Positions 53,732-64,000 of a DNA stretch of 64,000 nucleotides are shown here, in pieces; the first letter of the stretch is position 1, and each line of letters opens with the position of its first letter. The stretch covers positions 1,674,001 through 1,738,000 of the forward strand of contig NC_026502.1 in assembly GCF_000182925.2 (NCBI RefSeq), given 5' to 3'. The position numbers were made by a program, and so were the translations under genes. This stretch comes from Neurospora crassa OR74A (Eukaryota; Ascomycota; Sordariomycetes; Sordariales; Sordariaceae). Below the pieces are notes generated by a model. The model did not search any database. It was not told the origin of the DNA and was given only the letters and a program-made list of their open reading frames with translations.

Positions 53732-53831
53732 NNNNNNNNNNNNNNNNNNNNNNNNNNNNNNNNNNNNNNNNNNNNNNNNNNNNNNNNNNNNNNNNNNNNN
53801 NNNNNNNNNNNNNNNNNNNNNNNNNNNNNNN
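53732..53831. other. Assembly gap (100 N)
   Basis: One hundred N; nominal length. Confidence 1.
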
Positions 53832-55361
53832 AATAAATAAAATTAAAGTTTATTTAGAAAACAATAGGGGGGTAACGGAGAAAATGGAGGGGTTATTACT
53901 ATAGGACAATTAAGAAGGAGTATTCGAAAAAGAAGTAAGAAAGTACAAAGATAATAAAAAATAATAAAATATACTTTAAAAATATTTAATTTTAATAACG
54001 TAATACAAACGGTTTAATACTCTCTAAACCTTCTAACCGTTCCACGTACGTTACTACTTTATTTATTATATTAATACTAATTATTAAGAGAATACTTTAT
54101 TTAAAAAGGGGGCGCAATTAATTAACCTAAGTAACAACCCAAATATATTCCGGTTAATTATACAATAAATTAAATTCTTTAGTATAATAGCAATTATAAA
54201 AGTTATAAATAATTTCCGAAGCGCTTTACTATATACATTCGAACTTATCGAAAATAGATTATTCAATAGCCTAAATATTACTATTATATTCGGTTTTTAA
54301 AAAAGTACAAAAGTCGCTCTACGTAGGCGCATTACAAATAGTATCGTACCCAAATTTACTATAGAGAGCCAATATATATTTAATCTATACATTCTTAAAA
54401 TTACCTTTAATATAACTAATAATAAACGAAAGGGAAATATAAGGGTACTTTTAGAAATACGTATTAATATCGTAGAAGTAATTCTACAATTATAAAAAAC
54501 TTTCGCTAATAAACTTAATAATATTATATTTAAAATAATATTTAATATAGGCCAACGTAATTACAATTAACAAAAGAATAGTTATAATAACGGCCACTAA
54601 CGAAAGGATAATAAAGGAAGGTATAGTAAAAATACAAATCTAATTATAAAAGAAATAATCTTAATAATAAAACCCGGCGGAGATAAGGGGGTAGTTTCCC
54701 ACTAAATTTTATTCAGCGAAGCCTACGAAAATAAACTACTCCTACTAAAATATATATAAAAAGAAATAATTAAAGAGGAATTTAATTATAACGAACCGAA
54801 ATTCGAATAATTACTATTTATATATAAATTTATCGACTTCTAAAATTTAAAAATACAACCAAAGAGCCCAAAACAACATAGGAAAGTAATCTTTATTATT
54901 ATCTTCTTCAATAGACTCTACAATAAACTAATATTATTATAATAAAGGCGGAAGGGACTAAATTATTTCAATTATAATAACTATAAAGGTAATAATATAA
55001 GAAGGACGAAGAATAGTTTCAATAGTATAAAAAATAGACCGGCCGCTACGTATATACATCTTAATAATACCGGCTCAACTCCCAGAGGAAGAACTATTAA
55101 CTTATTAAGAATATAGACGAAAGGTAGGCTAAAGTAACTACAATCGTAGCCACACGTAGGGGACGGCAAATTAGGAATCAATCTAAAAATATATTAATAG
55201 CTACCAACTATAATAAACTACACTTCATTAAACCTCTTTTATACCTATACAAACTCTATTTATCCGCTAACAAACATTATAGAACCTCGTACTAGTCTAA
55301 CGCCTCGGCACAGTACTAGATTACCCTTCCCGCGAGCCCAACCCAATATAAGCGTTATCGT
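53832..55361 (+). mobile_element. Fossil of an LTR retroelement: gag-like region plus LTR-like copy
   Basis: The plus strand holds a Lys/Asn/Ile-rich, heavily worn frame ending in a short segment with the spacing of a gag zinc knuckle (about 54.97-55.03 kb). A diverged copy of the LTR candidate at 50030 follows (about 55125-55361) and is cut by a gap. Inactive, with many breaks. The gag call is tentative because RIP has altered most diagnostic residues. Confidence 0.35.
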
Positions 55362-55461
55362 NNNNNNNNNNNNNNNNNNNNNNNNNNNNNNNNNNNNNNN
55401 NNNNNNNNNNNNNNNNNNNNNNNNNNNNNNNNNNNNNNNNNNNNNNNNNNNNNNNNNNNNN
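55362..55461. other. Assembly gap (100 N)
   Basis: One hundred N; nominal length. Confidence 1.
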
Positions 55462-56391
55462 GTAAATATTATAATTAGAGAAGTATAGTCAATTCTCTAT
55501 ACTATTAGTTATTAGCGTATTATTAATAAAGGTAATACTCGTTAGTAGTACAGTTCTTAACTTAAATATCGTCCTACGGATTATTAGATTAGTATTAGCG
55601 GAGTACCAATTGTACTATTAACTAACTCGTTAATAGGAAGAATAATAGTAACTACTACCAACGCGGCCTTTTACTTAGCCGTTATACGCGGCTTACGTAT
55701 AAAAGTAAGCTTCTTCTTAATATTTAAATTATTTTTAGATATAGTTAGGAATAGGGTTATTGTACTTTATTTAACCGTTATACGTAATTTGCGTATAGAA
55801 GTAAGCTCCTTCTTAATATTTGGATTAGTTTTAAATATAATTCGGAATAGGGTTATTATAATTTAAAGTAGAATTATTATAATTTAGAGTAGGATTTATT
55901 ATAGTTTGTAGTACTATTATTGTAATTTGGGGTAGAGTTATTATAATTTAGGATAGGATTTATTATAATTTATAATAGTATTATTCGTATTTAGAGTAAT
56001 ATTAATTATAATTTGTAGTACTATTATTATTATTTTATATATTCTATTATTCTCCTAAGTATTCTTACTAATATTTAGTTAGTATTAGTAGCGCCGAATT
56101 GGGTATAAAGGTAGTTGAAGATTAGTTTTCGAACGGAAATTAGAAAGTAAAATTGGATATTATTAATCTTATAGTTATTATTCTCGAGGAGGCCAAAATT
56201 CAATTTTTCGTCTAAATAAAGCAGGAAAGTCATCCGAAATTGGTAGGAAATTTATTGGATTATTAAAAGAAATTAATAAAATCGTTAGAAGAAGTTCGCT
56301 AGAAGTTGGACAGAAAGCCTATTATCTTTCGGGAATAAATTAATAGAGGATTAAGAATAAGAAGAAGAACAAGGATAGGAACTAGAACTAG

Positions 56392-56490
56392 AAAAGGAAA
56401 GGGAAAGGGAAAGGGAAAGGGAAAGGGAAAAGGAAAGGGAAAGGGAAAGGGAAAGGGAAAGGGAAAGGGAAAGGGAAAGGGAAAGGGAAT
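56392..56490. repeat. (GGGAAA)n microsatellite
   Basis: About sixteen GGGAAA units with one interruption, flanked by GGAATA and AATAAT repeats. A purine-only strand. Confidence 0.92.
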
Positions 56491-56499
56491 AGGAATAGG

Positions 56500-59280
56500 A
56501 ATAGGAATAATAATAATAAAGATAATAAAGATAATAAGGATATTAAAGATATTAAGGATAATAATTACAGAGGTAAGAATAATACTTACCTATATACCCG
56601 AAAGTAAAAAAAAATTAAAGTAACTTTGCCGGCCCTCCGCCTAAATTAACAGCTCTACTAATATAAATATTAACTTATTATTTTAGGATATTAGCGGCTT
56701 ACTAATTTAAATTTTATATCTTATTATTATTATTACAAAAGGAGAGGCTAAATTATAAAATTAATAAATAAAATAAAATAAATAGAAGGATAGGTAATTA
56801 ATGTACCCTTTTAACCCACAACAGCATTAACCTTAGTCTTAATAAAAGTAAATTCGTTTAAATCAAATTAGTAGAAGGCGCAACGGTAAGCTAAAATATA
56901 ATTAAAGCCGGAGAGGGGTAATTAAAACTCTTTAATCTACTACGCTTTAATAATAAAATAAACTCACCTCAGTAATTTAGGGTTGTAATAGCCTCGCCTC
57001 GCTAATTTAGTAACTGAAGAAAGCGGGGTCGATAGTCTTAATCCATTTAGTAATCTCGAAATCGAAAATAAAATTTCGGTTTTAAATCGCTAGAAATAGA
57101 CCGGCTTTAAATTATTATTTATAAAACAAAATTAATTAAAGGTAAAGAAATAAAATATAGATAAGTAAATTAAAATTATTAAGAGGAGGAAAGGTTACAA
57201 AGGTAGCAAATAGGATTCTAAAAAGTTAATATATATATTAAACTATTAAATATACTACCCCTATAAAGGAAGGGTACGTTGTATACTATACCCAAACGGG
57301 CAAAATTATTATCTTAACAAAGCGTACAAATATCTTTATTACTATAAGACCGCTATAATTTTTTTTTTATACTAGCTTTAGTAGCCTTCCCGTATTTACC
57401 TATATATTAGTCTATATATTTAATTTCAAAGAATCTATCTAACTAACAAATAAAGTTCGATAAAGTAGAATAAATTAGCAAATAACCAATATATATACAA
57501 CTAACTAAGCTCTAAGCTTGAATATAGAAGCTAAAATTTAAAATCGATTTAATTTTTATCGATTTTAATTTAATCGTTTTCAGAATTTCTCCCTCTTAGC
57601 CACCCTCCTACACCCCAATTTTAATATAATAACCTTAATACTACTATATTAATTACAATTCTATTAACTACTAATTAGTAAGAATACCCTTATATTTCTC
57701 TATAGGATATTTAATAATAATTAATAATAAACGTAAAATATATTTAGTAATAAGTAATACTAATCCTATTCTCTAACGAATTAATTATATACCTCCACCC
57801 TAATTAGCACATTATATACCGTATTTATTTAATCTAACTACAAAAATAGCAATAATAATACAACCGCAATACTAATACTAATACTATTACCAATCCCTCT
57901 TTAATATATTTATTAAAATCTTATATTATTAATAAATTTAAATCCTTAACTCAACTAATTGCAACTACAATAACTACTAACACTTAAGAGTAATTATAAA
58001 ATTAAAATAGTAAACGCAACCTTATATTTTTAATTACCACACCCCGTAATTTACTTTAAGGACGAATTTTTAAAGCTACTAAAGCCTCCCTTCTATAATT
58101 AAAAATTATATAACCTAATCGAAAAGGGAACTACTTCTAATCGGGAATAGATATTTAGTAAAACGCTTCCGCAGGGAATTAAACATCCAAAAACTAGGTA
58201 GTATAATCCTCCTCCTCCTCTTTATCCTTATAATTACTAGGGAGACGCTAATATATACGTATATTACTACTTACAATAATAGAACTACTATTATTATCCT
58301 ATATAAATATTTTATTTCAAATTAGAAACTCAATTATATAATATACCTAACTCCCCTCCTTCTCCACCTTTTTAACTTCAATATTAATATATATTTTACA
58401 TATAACCTTAATTATTAATATAAACCTCCTCGCTAATATAGGGTTATTCTACTTCTTAGTAAAATATAATATTAAAATTTATTTATTTAAATAATAAAAT
58501 TTATCGGTAAGGATCTCTATAGCCCGCTAAACGTATTCCTTATCCGTCCGAAGTAAACTTAATATTACCGCCGGAGTTACTACTATAGTTACTTAGGTAT
58601 ATAATTTTAATATATCGCCTATCTTTTCTAGAAAACTAACCTTCACTTAAGATATTTCTCTCTAAATATTAGTATTCGCCTCTATACTATTTACTATACA
58701 ATCTATAATAAAAGTAGCTTACCCGTAGGGTATTTTCTTTAATTAATTATTATAATTTACTTTCTCTTTATTTTTAATAGGCATTTTAATATTTACTACC
58801 TCGTTACTAGTAGTAGTAGTAACTACACCCCAAAACCTCTTATATAATTTACAATTAGGTATAATTTTATTTCTAAACTATTTAAAATAGGAATTATACT
58901 ATATTTTATAATTAATTATTATTATTTATAATAATAAATAAAATAAGGAATAGGGTATTAACCTTAATAAATTCTATTCAATCCTCCATTTCGTATATAT
59001 ACCTCTTATTATTATACTAAAAACCCATCCCTATTATTTTACCTAACTACTCTTAATACCTAAACTACCGCTTAATAACTTCGATTAATTTCTTTACCCT
59101 AATGTAGTTATAGAATTCCTACTCCTCTATCGAATTATAACTATATTTCTTTAGGAGCTCTTTAAAAATATATTCGAACGCTTCCTAAGAATATATACTA
59201 TTTTTATTAAGGTTATTAATATTATAGAGCTACTTAAAAATAAAGAGTTTAACCTCTAAGGGGGCAACGGCCCGAGGCTT
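56500..59280. other. RIP-worn AT-rich DNA without recognisable genes
   Basis: Stops are frequent in all frames, so nothing can be assigned. Composition matches the rest of the block. Confidence 0.6.
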
Positions 59281-59289
59281 ACGGCCTCC

Positions 59290-59460
59290 CTTCCTAACCT
59301 TCTTTATTTTAGGGTTTAGTATTATAACCTTCCCCTTTTTTATTTTAGAGTTTAATATTATAGCTTTCCCCTTCTTTATTTTAAGGTTTAGTACTATAAC
59401 CTTCCCGGCCTTCTTCGTTTTAAGGTTTAGTATTATAACCTTTTTAACCGCTTTAATAAT
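59290..59460 (-). repeat. About 43-bp tandem repeat, Lys-rich when read on the minus strand
   Basis: Four units of ACCTTCCCCTTYTTTATTTTARRGTTTARTATTAT, reading as KKGKxIILNxKIKKGK on the minus strand. Possibly the remnant of a low-complexity protein tail in the transposon. Confidence 0.7.
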
Positions 59461-59524
59461 AATCTTAGTAGCTTCCTCGGTAGCCGCCTCGGGGTTATTT
59501 AATTTCTCTTATTCCTCCCCGTTG

Positions 59525-59600
59525 AATTTATCCTAATTATTATCCTAATTATTATCCTAATTATTATCCTAATTATTATCCTAATTATTATCCTTACTAT
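59525..59600. repeat. (CCTAATTATTAT)n minisatellite
   Basis: Six nearly perfect 12-bp units, followed by diverged units to about 59690. Confidence 0.9.
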
Positions 59601-60400
59601 AGTCTTTATTATTATTATCCTAATCGTTATCTTAATTATCGTCCTTATTATAATTTTTATTATCGTTATCCTAATCGTCTTTATCCTAATCCTCCTTAAA
59701 GGACCCGAAATTTAGAATCTAGCTATTAATTAAATAGTTAAGTATCGCCTAAAAGGCTTCTAAATAATGGGGCCTACTAGTATTAATATTACTAAAAGGG
59801 GGGGACGGTAATTAAGTAATAATAACTAGTTTTTTAGTAGAACCCTTTTTAGTAAATTTACTTTAGGAGGTAGTAGGGTTATTAGGTTAGGACCGAGTCC
59901 CCTACTTATTTTTTTAGCGCTTTAAAGTAAAACGAATAGAAGTACTGCTAAATTTTTTATTAAAGGTAGCGGGGCTAAGTAATAATGCTTTTTTACGTTT
60001 TAGTAGTATAATAGATAGAGGGTAATAAATTGAATTAATAAATAAAATAATTAGTATAATTAACGGCCAATTATTATATAATCGAGAAAAATAATAAATA
60101 AAATTATTAGCGATACATCTTTCTATTTGGTAGTTAATCTTCTACCTTTATACCTCGTTATTATATAGCAATCCCTATTCCTATTACCTTATATCGATAC
60201 TACGCCTTCCGAATTAGAAACCGAAGTATAGAAGGTATTAATACTATATATAGTATCGCAATATTAATAAACCCTGTACTACAAATGCTAGAACAAGCGG
60301 GTACGCTGTATACTAGCTGTATAAGGGGGGTATAGATGTTTATACGGCGCATGTGAAAGGTAGTCCAAGCTTTACCGTATGAAGCTATACGGCAACCTCC

Positions 60401-60434
60401 TTTGTACGGCAACCGTACGAGAACAAACGCAGCC
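60401..60434 (-). repeat. Right terminal inverted repeat
   Basis: 34 bp, ending GAACAAACGCAGCC. Complementary to the left end with two mismatches, both transitions. Further TACGGCAACC copies lie just inside (about 60387-60415). Confidence 0.85.
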
Positions 60435-60437
60435 TAA
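60435..60437. other. Target-site duplication TAA, right
   Basis: TAA directly outside the right inverted repeat, matching 46697-46699. Confidence 0.65.
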
Positions 60438-60704
60438 GCTATTATATGCGACAGACAAGCTGACTTTGAGGTAGGCTGCAAACAACTGGGTTGTGTAGCT
60501 ACCTGCTTGTGTTCATCAATGTCTGCGTGAGTTGGAGATGTAGATATATTCTATCCAAGGGCGCGTGAAACATCCCGTTTCTTGGTGTCTCGTCGCCTCT
60601 CTGGTCTGCACACTTCTTCCCGGTTCTTCACTTGTTATTTTCATCATTGCATTATTTCAAGTCTATTATTCATCACTCATTTTGGCTGACGATCAATCTG
60701 CCCT
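60438..60704. other. Presumed promoter of the membrane-protein gene
   Basis: Short spacer between the transposon end and the ATG at 60705. No distinct motif beyond pyrimidine-rich stretches. If the element inserted here it sits within about 270 bp of the start codon. Confidence 0.4.
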
Positions 60705-63063
60705 ATGGATTCATCCAGAGGAACTACTTTCTACAGGAGTCACGATCATCACGACTGGAATCACCATGTTGATGATTCCCCACAGCATTTGCCCTCTAGT
60801 GTCCACATGCTGGAGGAGAATGTACCGCTCCAAGATCAACCGGGACTTACAGATTCTCGACGTTTCCCGGATTTGGAGAGAACTGGCCCATCTCTGAGGG
60901 GGCTCGAAAACATCAATCATGATTGTCCTTGGCAACCAGGACGCTCTAGACGTGTCCTATATCTCGGTTATGCTCCTTTGCTCCTGAGTCTGGCTTGTGA
61001 GTACAGAATCTCCTCAGTACTTGAAGTATACATGTACTGATTGAAGCTGCCAGGTACTCTTTTGGCCATTTACGTTATCTTCAACAGCCAGGGCCAGCTG
61101 GTCAGCGAATGGGCTGGTACAAATCGCATGCAGCCTGGTCAGCTCTTGGCTTTCACTTCAACTGCTGCAAATTCTTTGATGATGTTTGCCTACGTTCAGG
61201 GATGGGTGTCCTTTTTCTGGATACAAGCACTCAAAGGCAACATGCCTGTGTCCAATCTCCACTATAACTGGGAGGCAGCCACGAGTCTTTGGGTATCTCT
61301 CAAATCCTTGGTGCGAAAAAGGGCTCGCCGCGTCAGTGTTGGTGAGTTTATCTTCATTTACGTACTCGCCCCCCACACTATACACAAGTCTGCGCTTGAT
61401 CTGTGGTTAACTGATTCAACCGTCATCAAGTATCGATCCTCGTGGCCATAACGTCCTTCTTCCGGGGCCCTCTTATACAAAAAGGCTCCTACATCCGAAC
61501 CATCGATCCAGAGCGCAAAGGTACTATTGGTCTTCAAGTTCTACCCACTACTGGGGTTTGGGATTTACAATCCTCTGATACTCCCAAATTCAAGCGAATG
61601 TTCTCAGACGTAATGAGAGAGTATCAGGCCAGGACTCCCATCCACATTCCCGGACCAAATTGCAACAAATGTTCCTTAAGTGTTGAGGTAAGTACAGATA
61701 CCCCAAGTTCTCCGCAGAGGTTGGGTTTCAGAAGGAATCAAGGCTAATTTACGTTTGTGGTATCCCACCAGGGGTTTGGATTTGAATACGTGAATAGATA
61801 CAACCAATCAGACTCATATCTCTACCTGAAGCGCCCGCCAGCAGGTTACAGCGAGAGCCCGATTTTCAATGTTACAACCAGTGCCAGTGATGACAACAAA
61901 TATATTAAGGTTGATATCGTACGGAAGGCCTCGAATGATTGCGATACGAACGTCATCACAACGACACATCATCTATTTCCCTCAACGGTTAAGTATGACT
62001 TGTTCCTGGACGGACAAAATGCCACCTTTCAAACAAGCGACTGGCAGAATGACAGTGTTGTTCGGCGGCTGTACGTATCTTCCCATGAGAATGAGGCCCG
62101 AGTCTACCTTTTCGAGTGTTGGACCTGGCTGCAGCTACCGTTCCACTGACGAGTCTTAGAGATCTATCGTCGACAAAACAAGGCCATCAAAATTGGTTTC
62201 TGTCCTACTTTGGGCAAATAGTCAATCATTTCTGGGGCGCCGAAACGGTCCTGACCATGGCCTGGGACGACATATTCTTGTATGGCCCGACGGGGACCTG
62301 GATGACTTGGGACTTTACGACACCGGATCCAGACGATCCAAAAGGCCAAATTCGGACTTGGGTGGACTACAGAGGAGCAACATCCTTCTTGTGCGAACAA
62401 AACTCTCGCGACCTAAGCGCATGAGGTCCAGGTTTCGACGATCCGACTAATGATATTTTGAACGGTTTTCGAGAGCTGGCCTTGCGCCTGTCCATCCAGG
62501 AGGCAATTGATAAAAACAAGGCTGCTGCTGCGGCAGGTGGCAGGACAGAAGACAACCCAGCCTTTGTGCAGAGGGTTGACTACACCAGTTATCAGCTCTA
62601 TACCGTATACGCCGTCAACAAGCCGGCCCTTGTCCTAGCGGTAGTGGTTAGTCTTCTCGGTCCTATCTCGATCCTCTCTCTATTCAAAGGTTGGACAACC
62701 CTCGGGAGAGACTTTTCCCTAAGCCCATTCGAGCTGGCCAACTCGTTCCTCCTCCGGTTGCCACCGCCCTCGTCGTCGCCTCGGTCAAACAGCAGCGGCG
62801 ACTCTATTTCCGAACTGAAGGAAAGACAACATCAGCTGGCCTCGCTCCTTGCTAGCTGCAGCAGTAATGCCTCGGCTGAGAAAGTACTTGAGTCGATCTG
62901 TCAAAGAGCAGAGGCGGCTAGTGACGGAGTCAATGGCACGACGACCAAGGAGCCAGTGGTGCAGTATGGAGTGCTTGACGGTACAGGCCTGCTTGGTTTT
63001 GCTATTTCGGATGTAAATGGCGTTATTCATGCTCGGAAACCAAGAGAGGGAGAAATACTATGA
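60705..63063 (+). CDS. Fungal multi-pass membrane protein (DUF3176-like), interrupted by one in-frame TGA
   Basis: Model: 60705-60996, 61054-61341, 61431-61687, 61772-62070, 62160-63063; 679 codons. Introns are 57, 89, 84 and 89 bp. Three have standard junctions; the last has GTACGT, a CACTGAC branch and TTAG. The second uses a weak AAG acceptor. Membrane segments: YLGYAPLLLSLACTLLAIYV, LMMFAYVQGWVSFFW, ILVAITSFF and near the C-terminus LVLAVVVSLLGPISILSLF. The middle region is extracellular-like, with N-glycosylation sites and CNKCSLSVEGFGFEY, a C-x-x-C then GF arrangement as in the large fungal DUF3176-type proteins. The family is recalled by pattern only. A TGA at 62422-62424 interrupts an otherwise open last exon (LSA-stop-GPGFDDPTND), and flanking coding is intact on both sides. 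Function unknown. Confidence 0.62.
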
Positions 63064-64000
63064 TTTGGACTTTATGTCACTTACGACTTGGGTTTTTTTG
63101 TGGCGTCGTTGGGTTTGAAAGTGTTTTTGTGGTACTAATGTGGGATGCTTTCCTTCTAGTTGTGACTGGTGTCAGGAAATGATGATACACATGATACCGC
63201 CTTGTTGTAGCTGAACGTTCCACAAATTACCTTCTACCCGCTAGCTGAAAGTTAATGAAACAAGGGGCCTCTACTTCCCTTATCCTCAGAAGTCAAGAAG
63301 GCATTCCAGGACGGCGCTTGGTGCGATACTTAGGGCAGGAACGATTTGGCAGGAAATGGCAGGGGAGATTGTCTGCATAATAGAGGCTGCAGAGCATTGC
63401 TCTCGCGGGACAGGAGCATACCTCTGCATAGAACTCTAACAGCAGCTTGCCTCTAAGTACATGAGGGCATGAATTCGCCGGAGCAGTACCATAGATCTCG
63501 AAGAGACTTGATCAAAAAAAAGACGAACAAATGATTCCCTCGTGAAGACAGCTCGCCTCATAACAAAGGGAAATACTGTCATCAAGGTACGTAATTATTT
63601 TTTCACATTGAAATTGAATATGAGGGTCGTCAAAATAAGCTTTCAACTCAAGCCTTTTCCGCTACAGCCAATCACCATCGTCGTCTTACACGTGTAATAT
63701 AAAAGCCACGCATCCAGGTTCATTTCTCACTGTCTGCCTACATAGTGTACTTACCGTACCAAACATTGACATTCGAATCATGAGAACTCGATCTTGACAG
63801 GTACATGTCAATTTACCTACATAAGAAACATCCATCCACCTTCCCATCATTACATATGCATATATATATATATATGGTTTTCGTATTACCTAAACTACCT
63901 AAACTACTCCTGTCTGCACCACACCAAACACGATCCATCTACCTTCCCTTTCATACCTACGTAGCAACAAAGGATCCATATCGATTCGTAACTCATATCC
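63064..64000. other. 3' region of the membrane-protein gene, no further gene seen
   Basis: Contains a (TA)n run near 63857-63875 and CTACGTAG/CTACCTAAACTACC motifs near 63890-63965. No open frame of note. Confidence 0.5.

Larger units (their letters stand above)
46700..60434. mobile_element. 13.7-kb RIP-worn PIF/Harbinger-type DNA transposon block with nested insertions
   Basis: Bounded by inverted repeats starting GGCTGCGTTTGTTCTCGTAC and flanked by the direct repeat TAA (46697-46699 and 60435-60437). A 3-bp TAA/TTA duplication is the hallmark of PIF/Harbinger elements. A worn DDE transposase of that superfamily lies at about 47.7-48.35 kb, just inside the left end. The interior is extremely AT-rich with TpA excess, as expected from RIP, and is crowded with tandem repeats and LTR-element fossils. 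The nested fossils and four assembly gaps mean the true length is unknown. A typical Harbinger element is only a few kb, so most of the interior probably arrived by later insertion. Base composition changes abruptly at both ends. Confidence 0.72.

Noticed and set aside
56392-56490. GGGAAA repeat as an interstitial telomere
   Set aside because: Telomere repeats in this group are TTAGGG; the unit differs and lies among other purine-rich repeats.
62391-62431. A 41-bp intron that would remove the TGA in the membrane-protein gene
   Set aside because: Too short for a fungal intron, weak donor (GTGCGA), and the junction would leave the correct frame.

Overview
The window looks like a filamentous ascomycete of the Sordariales (Neurospora/Sordaria-like). 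The evidence is short phase-conserved introns with TACTAAC/CTGAC branch sites, CT-rich promoters, scattered CTACCTAGGTAG-type motifs, a probable Polycomb SUZ12 gene, and an AT-rich block with the C-to-T/G-to-A wear expected of repeat-induced point mutation (RIP). Four 100-N runs mark assembly gaps.

Layout. 1-948 (-) is the 5' part of a probable suz12 gene. About 3.9-34 kb is a dense cluster of ten loci for small, diverged Myb/SANT-like (helix-turn-helix) proteins. Most carry basic or AT-hook-like tails: 3867-4593 (-), 6517-8121 (+, two domains, followed by a 220-bp AAC repeat), four clear paralogues A-D at 9389-10249 (-), 11914-12735 (+), 14554-15417 (-) and 16985-17833 (+), a compound locus at 20106-22830 (-), a Q/A-rich AT-hook protein at 23443-25019 (-), and two more at 27388-28314 (+) and 31734-33933 (+).

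The most unusual item is the compound locus. Six successive ATG-initiated exons (V6 to V1), each encoding most of a different Myb/SANT-like domain, each end at a phase-2 5' splice site. None has a second exon of its own. A single downstream pair of constant exons (20206-20481 and 20106-20139) has a perfect TACTAAC branch site and completes the domain in frame with all six. Five of the six have a TATA-like element 130-205 bp upstream of the ATG and the sixth has an AT-rich AATATTTT. This is the layout of a protocadherin/UGT1A-type alternative-first-exon gene, built here to swap the DNA-binding domain on a common tail. That reading is an inference from splice phase and layout; no transcript data were available.

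About 34-46.2 kb is a gene graveyard of degenerate fragments and partial tandem duplications, including DEAD-box helicase pieces on both strands. 46700-60434 is a 13.7-kb RIP-worn AT-rich block bounded by 34-bp inverted repeats and a TAA target duplication. It contains a degenerate PIF/Harbinger-type DDE transposase and nested fossils of Ty3/gypsy LTR elements. 60705-63063 (+) is a multi-intron membrane-protein gene with one in-frame TGA; the last kilobase holds no gene I can see.
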